Positions 43,317-51,367 of a stretch of 64,000 nt of DNA are shown here, one piece after another. Below the pieces are notes generated by a model. It was given only the letters and a program-made list of their open reading frames with translations, had not been told where the DNA came from and did not search any database. The first letter of the stretch is position 1. The number at the start of each line of letters is the position of its first letter. This DNA is from Arthrobacter sp. StoSoilB19. Lineage in GTDB: Bacteria > Actinomycetota > Actinomycetes > Actinomycetales > Micrococcaceae. Position numbers and translations under genes: made by a program. Location of the stretch: contig NZ_AP024650.1 of the NCBI RefSeq assembly GCF_019977275.1, positions 2,418,001-2,482,000 of the forward strand, written 5' to 3'.

Positions 43317-44398
43317 CACCCCCACGTTACCGTTTTCGCCGCCGTCGCCATTCCAGGCAGCTTCAGGATCCCGGTCACTGCCGCGCGGCCCGCACGGTTG
43401 GCGCCAATGGTGGACGACGACGGCCCGTAACCTACCAGGTGGACGCGCGGCTCGGCCGCCACCCGGGTTCCGTCCATGGCGATTCCGCCGCCGGGCCCGC
43501 GCAGGTGAAGCGGGGCGAGGTGTTCCAGTTCCGCCCTGAAGCCGGTGGCCCACAGGATAACGTCGGCCTTGCGGAGGCTTCCGTCGGCGCGGCGGACGCC
43601 GTCCGGTTCGACGGACGTGAACATCGGCTCCCGGTCGAGGGCGCCCCTTCCCCTGGCCGCGCGGAGGGCTGGTGTCCAGATGAGGCCCGTCACGGACACG
43701 ACGCTTTGCGGCGGAAGTCCCTGCCGGACACGGTCCTCCACGAGCGCCACGGCCTCGTGGCCCGCTGTGGCATCGAACGGCGCGTCGCGCCACACCGGTT
43801 CCCTTCGGGTGAACCAGCTGGTGGTGGTGACGCGGGAAATTTCTTCCAGCAGCCCGACGGCGGAAATGCCGCCACCCACCACCACCACATGTTTGCCGCG
43901 GAACTCCTCCGCAGAGACGTAGTCGGCGACGTGCAGTTGCCTGCCGCGGAACGAGGACTGGCCCGGGTAAATGGGCCAGAACGGGCGGGTCCACGTACCG
44001 GTGGCGTTGATGATGGCCCTGGCCGTCCAGTCCCCGCGTGTGGTTTCGACCCGCAAGTGCCCGGCCGGGTCATCATCTTCGCGCCTGACGGCCCGGACCT
44101 TGACGGGCCGGAGAACGGACAGACCCAGCTCAGCCTCGTAGCTTCCGAAGTACCGGGTCAGGAATTCCGAGCTCGGTTCCGCCGGATCCACCTCCGGTTT
44201 GGCGATGCCCGGCAGATCGCTGATTCCGTTGACCGTGGCCATGCGGAGGCTCCGCCAGCGGTGCCGCCATGCACCGCCCGGCCCTTCCTCGGCGTCCAGC
44301 ACGGCATAGTCAATTCCCCGGCGCTGCAGGTGGTAGGCAGCCGAGAGGCCGGCTTGGCCCGCCCCGATGACCACCACGTCGGTTGGGTCAGGACTCAC
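43316..44398 (-). CDS. Flavin-containing monooxygenase-like FAD/NAD(P) oxidoreductase
   Basis: A 360-residue flavoprotein with FAD motif VVIGAGQAGLSAAYHL and NADPH motif VVVVGGGISAVGLLEEI, plus the sequence VILWATGFRAELEHL near the C-terminus. The layout resembles single-component FMO/CzcO-type enzymes; the FMO fingerprint between the two motifs is not conserved well, so the substrate is open. GTG 44398 is preceded by TATCAT and 6 nt, suggesting leaderless translation. It diverges from the second CFA-like gene across 46 bp. Confidence 0.8.
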   Translation of the reverse strand: MSPDPTDVVVIGAGQAGLSAAYHLQRRGIDYAVLDAEEGPGGAWRHRWRSLRMATVNGISDLPGIAKPEVDPAEPSSEFLTRYFGSYEAELGLSVLRPVKVRAVRREDDDPAGHLRVETTRGDWTARAIINATGTWTRPFWPIYPGQSSFRGRQLHVADYVSAEEFRGKHVVVVGGGISAVGLLEEISRVTTTSWFTRREPVWRDAPFDATAGHEAVALVEDRVRQGLPPQSVVSVTGLIWTPALRAARGRGALDREPMFTSVEPDGVRRADGSLRKADVILWATGFRAELEHLAPLHLRGPGGGIAMDGTRVAAEPRVHLVGYGPSSSTIGANRAGRAAVTGILKLPGMATAAKTVTWG

Positions 44399-44404
44399 CT
44401 GCCC

Positions 44405-44410
44405 ATGATA
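44405..44410 (-). promoter_or_regulatory. Leaderless -10 candidate (TATCAT)
   Basis: On the minus strand TATCAT is followed by 6 nt and GTG 44398. It sits back-to-back with the opposite leaderless -10 at 44433-44438. Confidence 0.5.
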
Positions 44411-44432
44411 GTCGCGGAAGCCAACGCGGCCT

Positions 44433-44438
44433 TAGGGT
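44433..44438 (+). promoter_or_regulatory. Leaderless -10 candidate (TAGGGT)
   Basis: TAGGGT is followed by 6 nt and ATG 44445. Confidence 0.45.
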
Positions 44439-44444
44439 AGGCGC

Positions 44445-45782
44445 ATGGAAACTGGAGCAGCCGAACGGACAGGAAACGGAAGCACCGGGCACGCTGCCCG
44501 GCTGGAAAAGGCCCTGGGGGTGGTGCTGGGGACCGGGCAGATCCCGTTGCGCCTGCGCGCGTGGGACGGCTCGGAAGCGGGACCCGTGGACGCACCCGTC
44601 CTGGAGTTCAGGTCCCGAAAGGCCCTGCGCCGCATTCTGTGGTCGCCGGGACAGCTCGGGCTGAGCCGCGCCTACGTGGCAGGTGAAATCGACACCCCGG
44701 GGGACATCTTCGCGGCGTTCACGGCATTGAGCTCGGCCGGCAAGTTCGCCGAGCCCGGGCCGTTCCGCCCGCTGACCGCAGGCGAGCTCTGGCTGCTGTT
44801 GCGCACCGCGGTCCGGCTCGGCGCCATCGGGCCCAACCCTGCCCCGCCACCGGAGGAGGCGCGCATTGCCAAAAAGGGCAGGATGCATTCCCGCCGCCGG
44901 GATTCGGCCGCCATCTCGCATCATTACGACGTCGGCAACGACTTCTACGCCCTGGTGCTGGGACCGTCGATGGTCTATTCCTGCGCGGTATGGGCCGCCG
45001 GCGGCGCCGAAGCCCCCGGGAGTGGCCCTGACTCGGGGCTGGACGCCGCTCAGGAGGCCAAGCTGGACCTGGTCTGCCGCAAGCTGGGGCTTCAACCGGG
45101 GATGCGGGTGCTGGATGTGGGCTGCGGCTGGGGCAGCTTCGCCCTCCACGCTGCCGCCAGGTACGGCGTCAGCGTAGTGGGCGTGACGCTCTCCAGGGAA
45201 CAGGCCGCCCTGGCCCGCAAGCGTGCAGCGGACGCCGGCCTGACGGACAAAGTGGACATCCGGGTCCAGGATTACCGGGATGTCAGCGACGGGCCATTCG
45301 ACGCCATCAGTTCCATCGGCATGTCCGAACACGTCGGGCGCGCCCAGACCCCCGCCTACGCCTCGGCCCTCTACGGGTTGCTCCGGCCCGGCGGGCGGCT
45401 GCTGAACCACGCCATCTCCTGGAACGCCGGCCCCACCAGCCCGGACCCGGACTCATTCATTCCCCGGTACGTGTTCCCCGACGGGGAGATGATCAGCCTC
45501 GGCGAAATGGTGGCCGCCCTGGAAACGGCGCGGTTCGAAGTCCTCGACGTGGAGGCCCTCCGCCGGCATTACGCGCTCACGCTCCGGGCATGGGTAAGCC
45601 GGCTTGAGGAAAACTGGGACGAGGCGGTGAAGCTGGCCGGTGCGGGACGCGCCCGGGTGTGGCGGCTCTACATGGCCAGCAGCGCCATTGGCTTCGAAAC
45701 CGGGCTGACCGGAGTCAACCAGGTGCTGGTGCGCCGCCCGGGTGGAGAGGAACCGCCGCTGCGGCGCACCGCCTGGATGTGA
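44445..45782 (+). CDS. Second CFA synthase-like SAM methyltransferase
   Basis: A 445-residue paralogue of the product at 22524-23900. It has HYDVGNDFYALVLG, the SAM motif VLDVGCGWGSFAL and SSIGMSEHVGRAQTP, with the catalytic Glu-His pair present. The C-terminal region ends YMASSAIGFETGLTGVNQ and lacks the Cys seen in the first copy (YLCYSRAGF). It is distinct enough to have a different lipid substrate or product. It stands alone, not in the DUF1365 trio. Leaderless-type promoter. Confidence 0.85.
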   Translation: METGAAERTGNGSTGHAARLEKALGVVLGTGQIPLRLRAWDGSEAGPVDAPVLEFRSRKALRRILWSPGQLGLSRAYVAGEIDTPGDIFAAFTALSSAGKFAEPGPFRPLTAGELWLLLRTAVRLGAIGPNPAPPPEEARIAKKGRMHSRRRDSAAISHHYDVGNDFYALVLGPSMVYSCAVWAAGGAEAPGSGPDSGLDAAQEAKLDLVCRKLGLQPGMRVLDVGCGWGSFALHAAARYGVSVVGVTLSREQAALARKRAADAGLTDKVDIRVQDYRDVSDGPFDAISSIGMSEHVGRAQTPAYASALYGLLRPGGRLLNHAISWNAGPTSPDPDSFIPRYVFPDGEMISLGEMVAALETARFEVLDVEALRRHYALTLRAWVSRLEENWDEAVKLAGAGRARVWRLYMASSAIGFETGLTGVNQVLVRRPGGEEPPLRRTAWM

Positions 45783-45815
45783 GCCGTTTTACTCCCGCCA
45801 ACACTCCACGTACAG

Positions 45816-45851
45816 CGCCCTCCTGCCGGGACGTAACCCGGCAGGAGGGCG
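45816..45851. terminator. Bidirectional terminator
   Basis: A perfect 15-bp stem with an ACGTAA loop, 34 nt after the CFA-like gene and 31 nt before the symporter stop. No T tract, but very stable and between convergent genes. Confidence 0.7.
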
Positions 45852-45881
45852 GCCTAATCCCGGGGAGGACCCGGGCTTCCT

Positions 45882-47558
45882 TCAGGCCACCGGCGGAGGT
45901 CCGCCTGGCCGGGTGAAAGGCTGGATTTTCTCGATCTGGACCACCTTCGGGTCTGTCTCGTCGGCGGCGTAATCCGTGGGCCGGGTGAGGTCCTCCCCCG
46001 TGCGGACCTTCAGGGCCCGCAGCACCAGGGTCAGGACGGCGGCGACAATCAGGTTCAGCGCGAACGCGGACACCGCGATGTAAACGGTGAAGTCCGTCCC
46101 GGGGATGGGGGCCAAAGAGCCGCCAAAATGGGCCTTGGTCGCCGGATTGACCACGTTGTATGCGGAGATTGTTCCGAAGATGATGCCCACCGCCCAGCCG
46201 ACAAGCAGCGCCCAGCGGTCGAACCACCGGGTGTACAGGCCGGCCACCACGGCCGGGAAGGTCTGCAGGATCCAAATGCCGCCCAGCAGCTGCATGTTGA
46301 TGGCCGCGGACTGGTCCATGGCGATCACGAAGACCAGCGCGCCCACCTTCACCACCAGCGAGACGATCTTGGAAACCTTCGCCTCTGTCCTGGCATCGAC
46401 GTCAGGCCGGATGAAGTCGCGGTAGATGTTTCGGGTGAACATGTTTGCCGCCGCAATGGACATGATCGCCGCGGGGACAAGCGCCCCGATGGCGATGGCA
46501 GCCAGGGCCACCCCCGCAAACCAGGCCGGGAAATGGTCAAGGAACAGCTGCGGTACCACCAACTGCGGATTGACCGATCCGTCCAGGTCGATGGGCTTGG
46601 TGCCCGCCTTGATGGCCACGAAACCCAGCAGGGCCAGGAAACCAAGCATCAGCGAGTACAGGGGCAGGATGGCGGCGTTGCGGCGGATGGTATTGCGGGC
46701 CTTGGATGCCAGCACCGCCGTCACGGAGTGGGGATACATGAAGAGCGCCATGGCCGAACCCAGTGCCAGTGACCAGTAGGCGGAGTAGTTGGCAGCACCC
46801 GGAATGAAGACCCCTGCGGGCTTTCCGGTGGCCTGGTTCACCGTGCCCAGTTTGGCCTGTGCCGAACTGAAGATGGTGTCCCAGCCGCCGAACTTGATGG
46901 GCAGGTAGATGACGGCCACGATCACCGCAAGGTAGATCAGGAGGTCCTTGACGACGGCAATCATCGCCGGCGCGCGGAGTCCCGATGTGTAGGTGTACGC
47001 GGCCAGGACCACGAAGGCCAGGATCAGCGGCAGGTCGGTCAGGAGCACATTGCCTGAGCTGCCCAGGCCAAGGACCGTGAGGACGGCCTTGATGCCTACC
47101 AGCTGCAGCGCGATGTAGGGCATGGTGGCCACGATGCCCGTGACGGCGACGGCCAGCGAAAGCCAGCGGCTGCCGTAGCGGCCGCCCACGAAGTCCGCTG
47201 AGGTGACGTAGCCATGGCGGTGGGACACCGACCACAAACGGCTCATGATGATGAAGATGATCGGATAGAGGACGATGGTGTAGGGCACGGCAAAGAAGCC
47301 GCTGACGGCGCCCGTGGCCCACATCGCTGCGGGCACTGCCACGAAGGTGTAGGCGGTGTAGAGGTCCCCGCCCAGCAGGAACCAAGTGATCCAGGTGCCG
47401 AATCCGCGGCCGCCCAGGCCCCACTCGTCCAGGCTGTGCAGTCCTTCCACCTCTCCGCTGCGGCGCCATTTGGCGGCCAGGAAGCCCATGACGGCAACAA
47501 CGACGAACAGCAGCACAACAATGATCAAGGCAATCCAGTTGATCTCGCGCCCGTTCAT
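45882..47558 (-). CDS. Sodium/solute symporter family transporter (monocarboxylate type)
   Basis: A 558-residue SSSF protein with about 13 helices. Signature parts include EWGLGGRGFGTWITWFLLGGDLYTAYTF and the family motif around AAIAIGALVPAAIMSIAAANMFTRNIY. The closest characterised relatives by layout are MctC/MctP-type acetate, pyruvate or propionate uptake systems. It overlaps the DUF3311 gene by 4 nt, the usual pairing for this subgroup. Substrate assignment is tentative. Confidence 0.85.
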   Translation of the reverse strand: MNGREINWIALIIVVLLFVVVAVMGFLAAKWRRSGEVEGLHSLDEWGLGGRGFGTWITWFLLGGDLYTAYTFVAVPAAMWATGAVSGFFAVPYTIVLYPIIFIIMSRLWSVSHRHGYVTSADFVGGRYGSRWLSLAVAVTGIVATMPYIALQLVGIKAVLTVLGLGSSGNVLLTDLPLILAFVVLAAYTYTSGLRAPAMIAVVKDLLIYLAVIVAVIYLPIKFGGWDTIFSSAQAKLGTVNQATGKPAGVFIPGAANYSAYWSLALGSAMALFMYPHSVTAVLASKARNTIRRNAAILPLYSLMLGFLALLGFVAIKAGTKPIDLDGSVNPQLVVPQLFLDHFPAWFAGVALAAIAIGALVPAAIMSIAAANMFTRNIYRDFIRPDVDARTEAKVSKIVSLVVKVGALVFVIAMDQSAAINMQLLGGIWILQTFPAVVAGLYTRWFDRWALLVGWAVGIIFGTISAYNVVNPATKAHFGGSLAPIPGTDFTVYIAVSAFALNLIVAAVLTLVLRALKVRTGEDLTRPTDYAADETDPKVVQIEKIQPFTRPGGPPPVA

Positions 47559-47926
47559 GGCCGGTCCCCTCCCAACCCGGCATCGGCGGAGGCTGTGCCT
47601 GCCCGTGGCGGGCCGCCTGGACGTGCCTCAGCCCGCCGTCGTCGGTCTTCCTTGGTTACCAGCCAATAGGCCGTGCCGGTCAGGATGGCCGAAATGGGCA
47701 CCCAGAGCAGCTGGTACCAGTAAAAGAACGGCAGCCCGGCCAGCCTGGGCGCATCGAAGGAGTAGAGCTGCGGCATGAGGGGGAAGAGGATGGCGGCGGC
47801 CAGGATGATGCCGGCACCGATGTATGGAGCGGGCCTCGCAGGCCCCCGGATCGCGGTATCGCGTGTCAGGCGCGATTCCTCTGGAACAGCATCGCCGTTG
47901 TAGCCGGAACCATCTGCGTGGGACAT
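47555..47926 (-). CDS. DUF3311 small membrane subunit
   Basis: A 123-residue protein with two helices (PYIGAGIILAAAILFPLMPQLY and FFYWYQLLWVPISAILTGTAYWLV). This is DUF3311, nearly always encoded just before an SSSF symporter and thought to help its function. AGGAGGTCAC precedes ATG 47926. The N-terminal 30 residues are hydrophilic. Confidence 0.88.
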   Translation of the reverse strand: MSHADGSGYNGDAVPEESRLTRDTAIRGPARPAPYIGAGIILAAAILFPLMPQLYSFDAPRLAGLPFFYWYQLLWVPISAILTGTAYWLVTKEDRRRRAEARPGGPPRAGTASADAGLGGDRP

Positions 47927-48103
47927 CTGTGACCTCCTCGTCAGCCTGTCCCGCGTCCCCGCTCTTGGGTGAAAGCGGCCGGGCGGCGGGACGATGTGCC
48001 CTCAACTTCAGTTGTACCCCGCTTTGACCTGCGCGGGAAGGGTTTTTCCACCGGCTGCAGGTCCCCATCCGGAGAGAAAAGGACCAGGCCCCCAACAACG
48101 ACG

Positions 48104-48140
48104 AAAAAGGGAACCAGCACAAATGTGATGGTTCCCTTTT
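48104..48140 (-). terminator. Terminator of the downstream tRNA-Ala
   Basis: On the minus strand AAAAGGGAACC pairs with GGTTCCCTTTT, with an inner CAC/GTG pairing in the loop, and runs into T residues. It lies 12 nt after the tRNA 3-prime end. Confidence 0.8.
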
Positions 48141-48151
48141 CCGTGTATCGG

Positions 48152-48224
48152 TGGAGCTGAGGGGACTCGAACCCCTGACCCCCTGCATGCCATGCAGGTG
48201 CGCTACCAGCTGCGCCACAGCCCC
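48152..48224 (-). tRNA. tRNA-Ala(GGC), copy 2
   Basis: A 73-nt cloverleaf on the minus strand: acceptor GGGGCTG/CAGCTCC with discriminator A, D arm AGCTGGTAGC, anticodon stem CCTGC/GCAGG with loop ATGGCAT (anticodon GGC at 48189-48191), and T loop GGTTCGAGTCC. CCA is not encoded. It is identical to the copy at 48434-48506. Confidence 0.96.
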
Positions 48225-48390
48225 TTACTCTTGTTCCTTCCGGTTGAATTCGCCGGAGCAACCTGACCAGAGTAATGCACTTTTCCGCTGGACGCCAATC
48301 GGCGGTCAACGGCCCCGGAACCGCGCTCCTCCGCCGCGCAGTCCTGCAGGCATTCAGCCGTCGTCAGCTGCGCGGGAACGGCTGGAAACG

Positions 48391-48426
48391 AAAAAGTCCG
48401 CCGGAACCAGGATGGTTCCGGCGGAC
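48391..48426 (-). terminator. Terminator of the upstream tRNA-Ala
   Basis: A perfect 13-bp stem (GTCCGCCGGAACC and complement) with a 5-nt loop, followed on the minus strand by TTTTT. It lies 7 nt after the tRNA 3-prime end. Confidence 0.9.
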
Positions 48427-48433
48427 CCGCCGG

Positions 48434-48506
48434 TGGAGCTGAGGGGACTCGAACCCCTGACCCCCTGCATGCCATGCAGGTGCGCTACCAGCTGCGCCAC
48501 AGCCCC
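48434..48506 (-). tRNA. tRNA-Ala(GGC), copy 1
   Basis: Same 73-nt sequence and fold as the second copy; anticodon GGC at 48471-48473, CCA not encoded. The two genes are 209 nt apart on the same strand and each has its own terminator, so they are probably separate transcripts. Confidence 0.96.
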
Positions 48507-48638
48507 GGATTGTTGCTGCTCCAAGGAGCTCTCTCCGGGGTCTCCCCCGAAGCAACTCAAATATCTTAGAACAGCAATTCCGAAAATTCCAAATCGGGAA
48601 TATTCACTCTCCGCACACGTTCACGGCGCGGGCGCGGC

Positions 48639-49040
48639 CTACTCGCTGTCGGCTATTGCGCCGGCTTTGGCGGATGCGTCGTCCCCGAGCTGCAGGTCCA
48701 CCACGGGGCAATCCTTCCAGAGCCGCTCCAGTGCGTAGAACACCCGGTCCTCCTCATGCTGGACGTGGATGACGACGTCGGCGTAGTCCAGCAGGACCCA
48801 CCGGCCGCCGGAACGGCCCTCGCGGCGCACCGGCCGCAGGTCCTGTTTGGCAAGTTCTTCCTCGATGCCGTCAACGATGGCGTTGACCTGGCGTTCGCTG
48901 GGTGCCGAGGCGATGAGGAAGACGTCGGCCAGGGCCAGGCGTTCACTCACGTCCATGGCGACGATGTCCTGCGCAATCTTGTCGGCGGCGGCCTTGGCGG
49001 CCGTACGGGCTATTGCAATGGACGATTCTGTTGCAGTCAC
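48639..49040 (-). CDS. rsfS: Ribosomal silencing factor
   Basis: A 133-residue RsfS/Iojap protein. Typical parts are DIVAMDVSERLALADVFLIASAPSERQVNAIVDGIEEELAK, GGRWVLLDYADVVIHVQHEEDRVFYALERLW. It binds ribosomal protein L14 and blocks subunit joining when nutrients are low. GTG 49040 is preceded by AAGGAG. The gene follows nadD, as in many bacteria, with one extra gene between them. Confidence 0.95.
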   Translation of the reverse strand: MTATESSIAIARTAAKAAADKIAQDIVAMDVSERLALADVFLIASAPSERQVNAIVDGIEEELAKQDLRPVRREGRSGGRWVLLDYADVVIHVQHEEDRVFYALERLWKDCPVVDLQLGDDASAKAGAIADSE

Positions 49041-49078
49041 GGGACTCCTTGTTTGGTGAAAAGTTGATGCCGGTGCGG

Positions 49079-50368
49079 TCAGCGGGACATGCCGCTGACG
49101 ATCAGGATGATGCCGGCAATGAGGGCCAGGATCCCGAACGCGAGGATGCAGAACTGAAGGATGCGGTTCCGCCGCGCCCTTGTCAGGCCGGCCGTTGCGG
49201 CGTCCAGGGGGTCAAGGCCATGGGCGGCGCGGGCAGGGACGCGGGGAAGATCCTCGAAGAGATCCTCTGAGGGGTTCTCCGTCTGGTTGTCCGGGAGCGA
49301 TACCCGTTTGGGACGGCTGGCGGCTTTGGCCGCTGCCTCGGCACGGGCTATGACCTGGGACCTGCCGCTGGCGGATTCGGGCGCTGGCGCCTTGGGGCGG
49401 TTGGCAGGTTTGCGTTTTCCCGGAACTTTGGTGCCGGGCCTGGTGGTGACCGGGACATGCGAGGTTGCCGGCGGCTTCATCACCGGACGTTCGACGCCGG
49501 GCACCTGGACGAACTCGAGCGGCGTCACCATCGCCAGGTTGTTGGCGGTGGACGGGCCGGGCTTGTCTTTGGCGGCGGCTTCCCTGGCCGGGGCGGGAGG
49601 ATTCCCCGCCTGTTCGGCGAGCTTCTGCCGGGCCATTGCCCTGCGGTTCAGGACCGCGGCCCGCTCCGCCAGGGCGATCTGTTCGGCCAGGATCTCCGGA
49701 TCGACGGCCTCCGGATCCACAGACGCGATGTGCTCCATTTTGGCGATCTGGTTCCTGGCCTGCGCGGCGATCAGCGCCCGCGCTTCCAGTGCCTGTTCCA
49801 CCGTCATCCCCTCCGGGGCGCCTCCTGGAGCCGGTGCAGGACGTTCAGCGGCGGCTGCGGGCCCTGGTTTCGCCGGGGCACCAGTTTTTACCGGCGCGCC
49901 GGTGTTCGCTGCAGGGGCCGGGGCAGCAGTGTCCGCTCCTGACGACGCGGTGGGGGCGGGCGCAGCGGCTGGTGGCACAATCGGATTGGCGGCCGTCAGT
50001 GCCTGCTCTTTGAGTTGCTGCAACCGCAGCTGGCGCCGGGTGGGCGGTCCCCCGGCAGCAAGCTGGCCTTCCTTTTCCTCAAGTTCCTTGATGGTGCGAA
50101 GCGCGGCCCGGTCGCGGGCGCGGATCTGGGACGAACGCTGGGTGGGCGTCTGGTCTTCAGGCGTCCGGTCGGCAGGCGTGTCGGCGGGGGCCGGCGGAGT
50201 TGTTACTGCGGAGCGGGAGCGGGCCGTCGCATCCTGTCCCGCCGGTGCGGGTGCGCCGTCGGCCGGCCGGTTCGCGGCAGGCGGGCGCTGCCCGGTGGCG
50301 GGCGGTTGGGCGTCCCTGGCCTTCCGGAGTTCCCGGCGGCTGCGGATTGGGGGCTGTTCCTGACTCAT
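49079..50368 (-). CDS. Pro/Ala-rich protein with C-terminal membrane anchor
   Basis: A 429-residue protein. About 400 residues are hydrophilic, Ala/Pro/Arg-rich and probably disordered, with a short coiled-coil near residues 195-250 (TVEQALEARALIAAQARNQIAKME). A single helix at the C-terminus (ILQFCILAFGILALIAGIILIVSG) anchors it with most of the chain inside the cell. It lies 38 nt before rsfS and 7 nt after the nadD stop. I know no function; the position between nadD and rsfS is typical of its genus. Confidence 0.8.
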   Translation of the reverse strand: MSQEQPPIRSRRELRKARDAQPPATGQRPPAANRPADGAPAPAGQDATARSRSAVTTPPAPADTPADRTPEDQTPTQRSSQIRARDRAALRTIKELEEKEGQLAAGGPPTRRQLRLQQLKEQALTAANPIVPPAAAPAPTASSGADTAAPAPAANTGAPVKTGAPAKPGPAAAAERPAPAPGGAPEGMTVEQALEARALIAAQARNQIAKMEHIASVDPEAVDPEILAEQIALAERAAVLNRRAMARQKLAEQAGNPPAPAREAAAKDKPGPSTANNLAMVTPLEFVQVPGVERPVMKPPATSHVPVTTRPGTKVPGKRKPANRPKAPAPESASGRSQVIARAEAAAKAASRPKRVSLPDNQTENPSEDLFEDLPRVPARAAHGLDPLDAATAGLTRARRNRILQFCILAFGILALIAGIILIVSGMSR

Positions 50369-50375
50369 TGAGAAC

Positions 50376-51035
50376 TCATTCAGTACTGGCTGGTTCGCGT
50401 GCTTCGGAAGTTATTTCATCCGCGCTTGCAGGCGGCGGGTCCGAATACAGGCCGTACTTGGCGATGTATTGGACCACCCCGTCGGGGACCAGGTACCAGA
50501 CCGGGTTGTTCCCTGCCACACGGGCCCGGCAGTCCGTTGACGAAATGGCCATGGCCGGAACTTCCAGGAGGCTGACGTCGTCGCGGCCCATCCCGTCCAG
50601 GACGTGCCCGGGACGTGTCACGCCCACGAAGTGGGCCAGCGACCACAGCTCGTCAATGTCCTTCCAGGACAAAATCTGCGCCAGGGCGTCCGCGCCGGTG
50701 ATGAAGAAAAGGTCGGCATCGGGGCGCTGGGCCCGGAGGTCGCGGAGGGTGTCGATGGTGTAGGTGGGACCCGGACGGTCAACGTCGACACGGCTGACGG
50801 TGAAGCGCGGATTGGATGCCGTGGCGATGACGGTCATCAGGTAGCGGTGTTCGGGCTCGCTGACCTGTTTATGGGACTTTTGCCATGGCTGCCCGGTGGG
50901 GACGAAGACCACCTCGTCGAGGTCGAACTCCGCCGCGACTTCGCTGGCCGCGACAAGGTGGCCGTGGTGGATGGGATCGAATGTCCCGCCCATCACGCCA
51001 AGCCGCAGCCGCCCCCGGGCACCATTGCGGTGCAG
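50376..51035 (-). CDS. nadD: Nicotinate-nucleotide adenylyltransferase
   Basis: NadD makes deamido-NAD from nicotinate mononucleotide and ATP. The nucleotidyltransferase motif [29 protein letters not shown] and ISSTDCR are all present and match the mycobacterial enzyme closely. The start is a problem: no ATG, GTG or TTG lies in frame between the stop of the upstream gene and GTG 50996, and GTG 50996 would remove the first beta strand. CTG 51035 (given here) or ATT 51047 would give a normal N-terminus. ATG 51155 is in frame but overlaps the upstream gene by 107 nt and adds low-complexity sequence. Confidence 0.9.
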   Translation of the reverse strand: MHRNGARGRLRLGVMGGTFDPIHHGHLVAASEVAAEFDLDEVVFVPTGQPWQKSHKQVSEPEHRYLMTVIATASNPRFTVSRVDVDRPGPTYTIDTLRDLRAQRPDADLFFITGADALAQILSWKDIDELWSLAHFVGVTRPGHVLDGMGRDDVSLLEVPAMAISSTDCRARVAGNNPVWYLVPDGVVQYIAKYGLYSDPPPASADEITSEAREPASTE

Positions 51036-51048
51036 GTTGTGGGAAATC

Positions 51049-51288
51049 TTAGTGGCCCTGCCCGCGATCGTGCTTATTGGGGTGCTGGCGGTGCGGATCG
51101 GCGTGCTCGTCCGTGGCGGCGTGGCGGTTGCCCAGGTTGGTGTAGGACCAGGCAATGAACATCAGGACCACCAGGATGCCGAACATGGAAACGCCAAAGA
51201 CCCACGGTTCGGCCCACAGCGGCGCAAGCTCCTCATGGCCTGATTCACCTGCGGCGGCGACGGACGTGGCAATCTGCTGGAGCAGCAT
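51049..51288 (-). CDS. Small single-pass membrane protein (79 aa)
   Basis: [15 protein letters not shown] begins the protein; a helix [23 protein letters not shown] lies near residues 32-54, and a His/Asp-rich tail ([20 protein letters not shown]) is cytoplasmic or metal-binding-like. ATG 51288 has AGGGGAG just before it; an earlier ATG at 51306 is possible. It sits between proA and nadD and its stop lies next to the presumed nadD start. No function known. Confidence 0.7.
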   Translation of the reverse strand: MLLQQIATSVAAAGESGHEELAPLWAEPWVFGVSMFGILVVLMFIAWSYTNLGNRHAATDEHADPHRQHPNKHDRGQGH

Positions 51289-51367
51289 TTTCTCCCCTAT
51301 GTTCAAGGATTTACGGGCAGCGGAACCTTCCGCTGCTTTCCGGGTTCTGGTCTATGTTACCGCGTTG

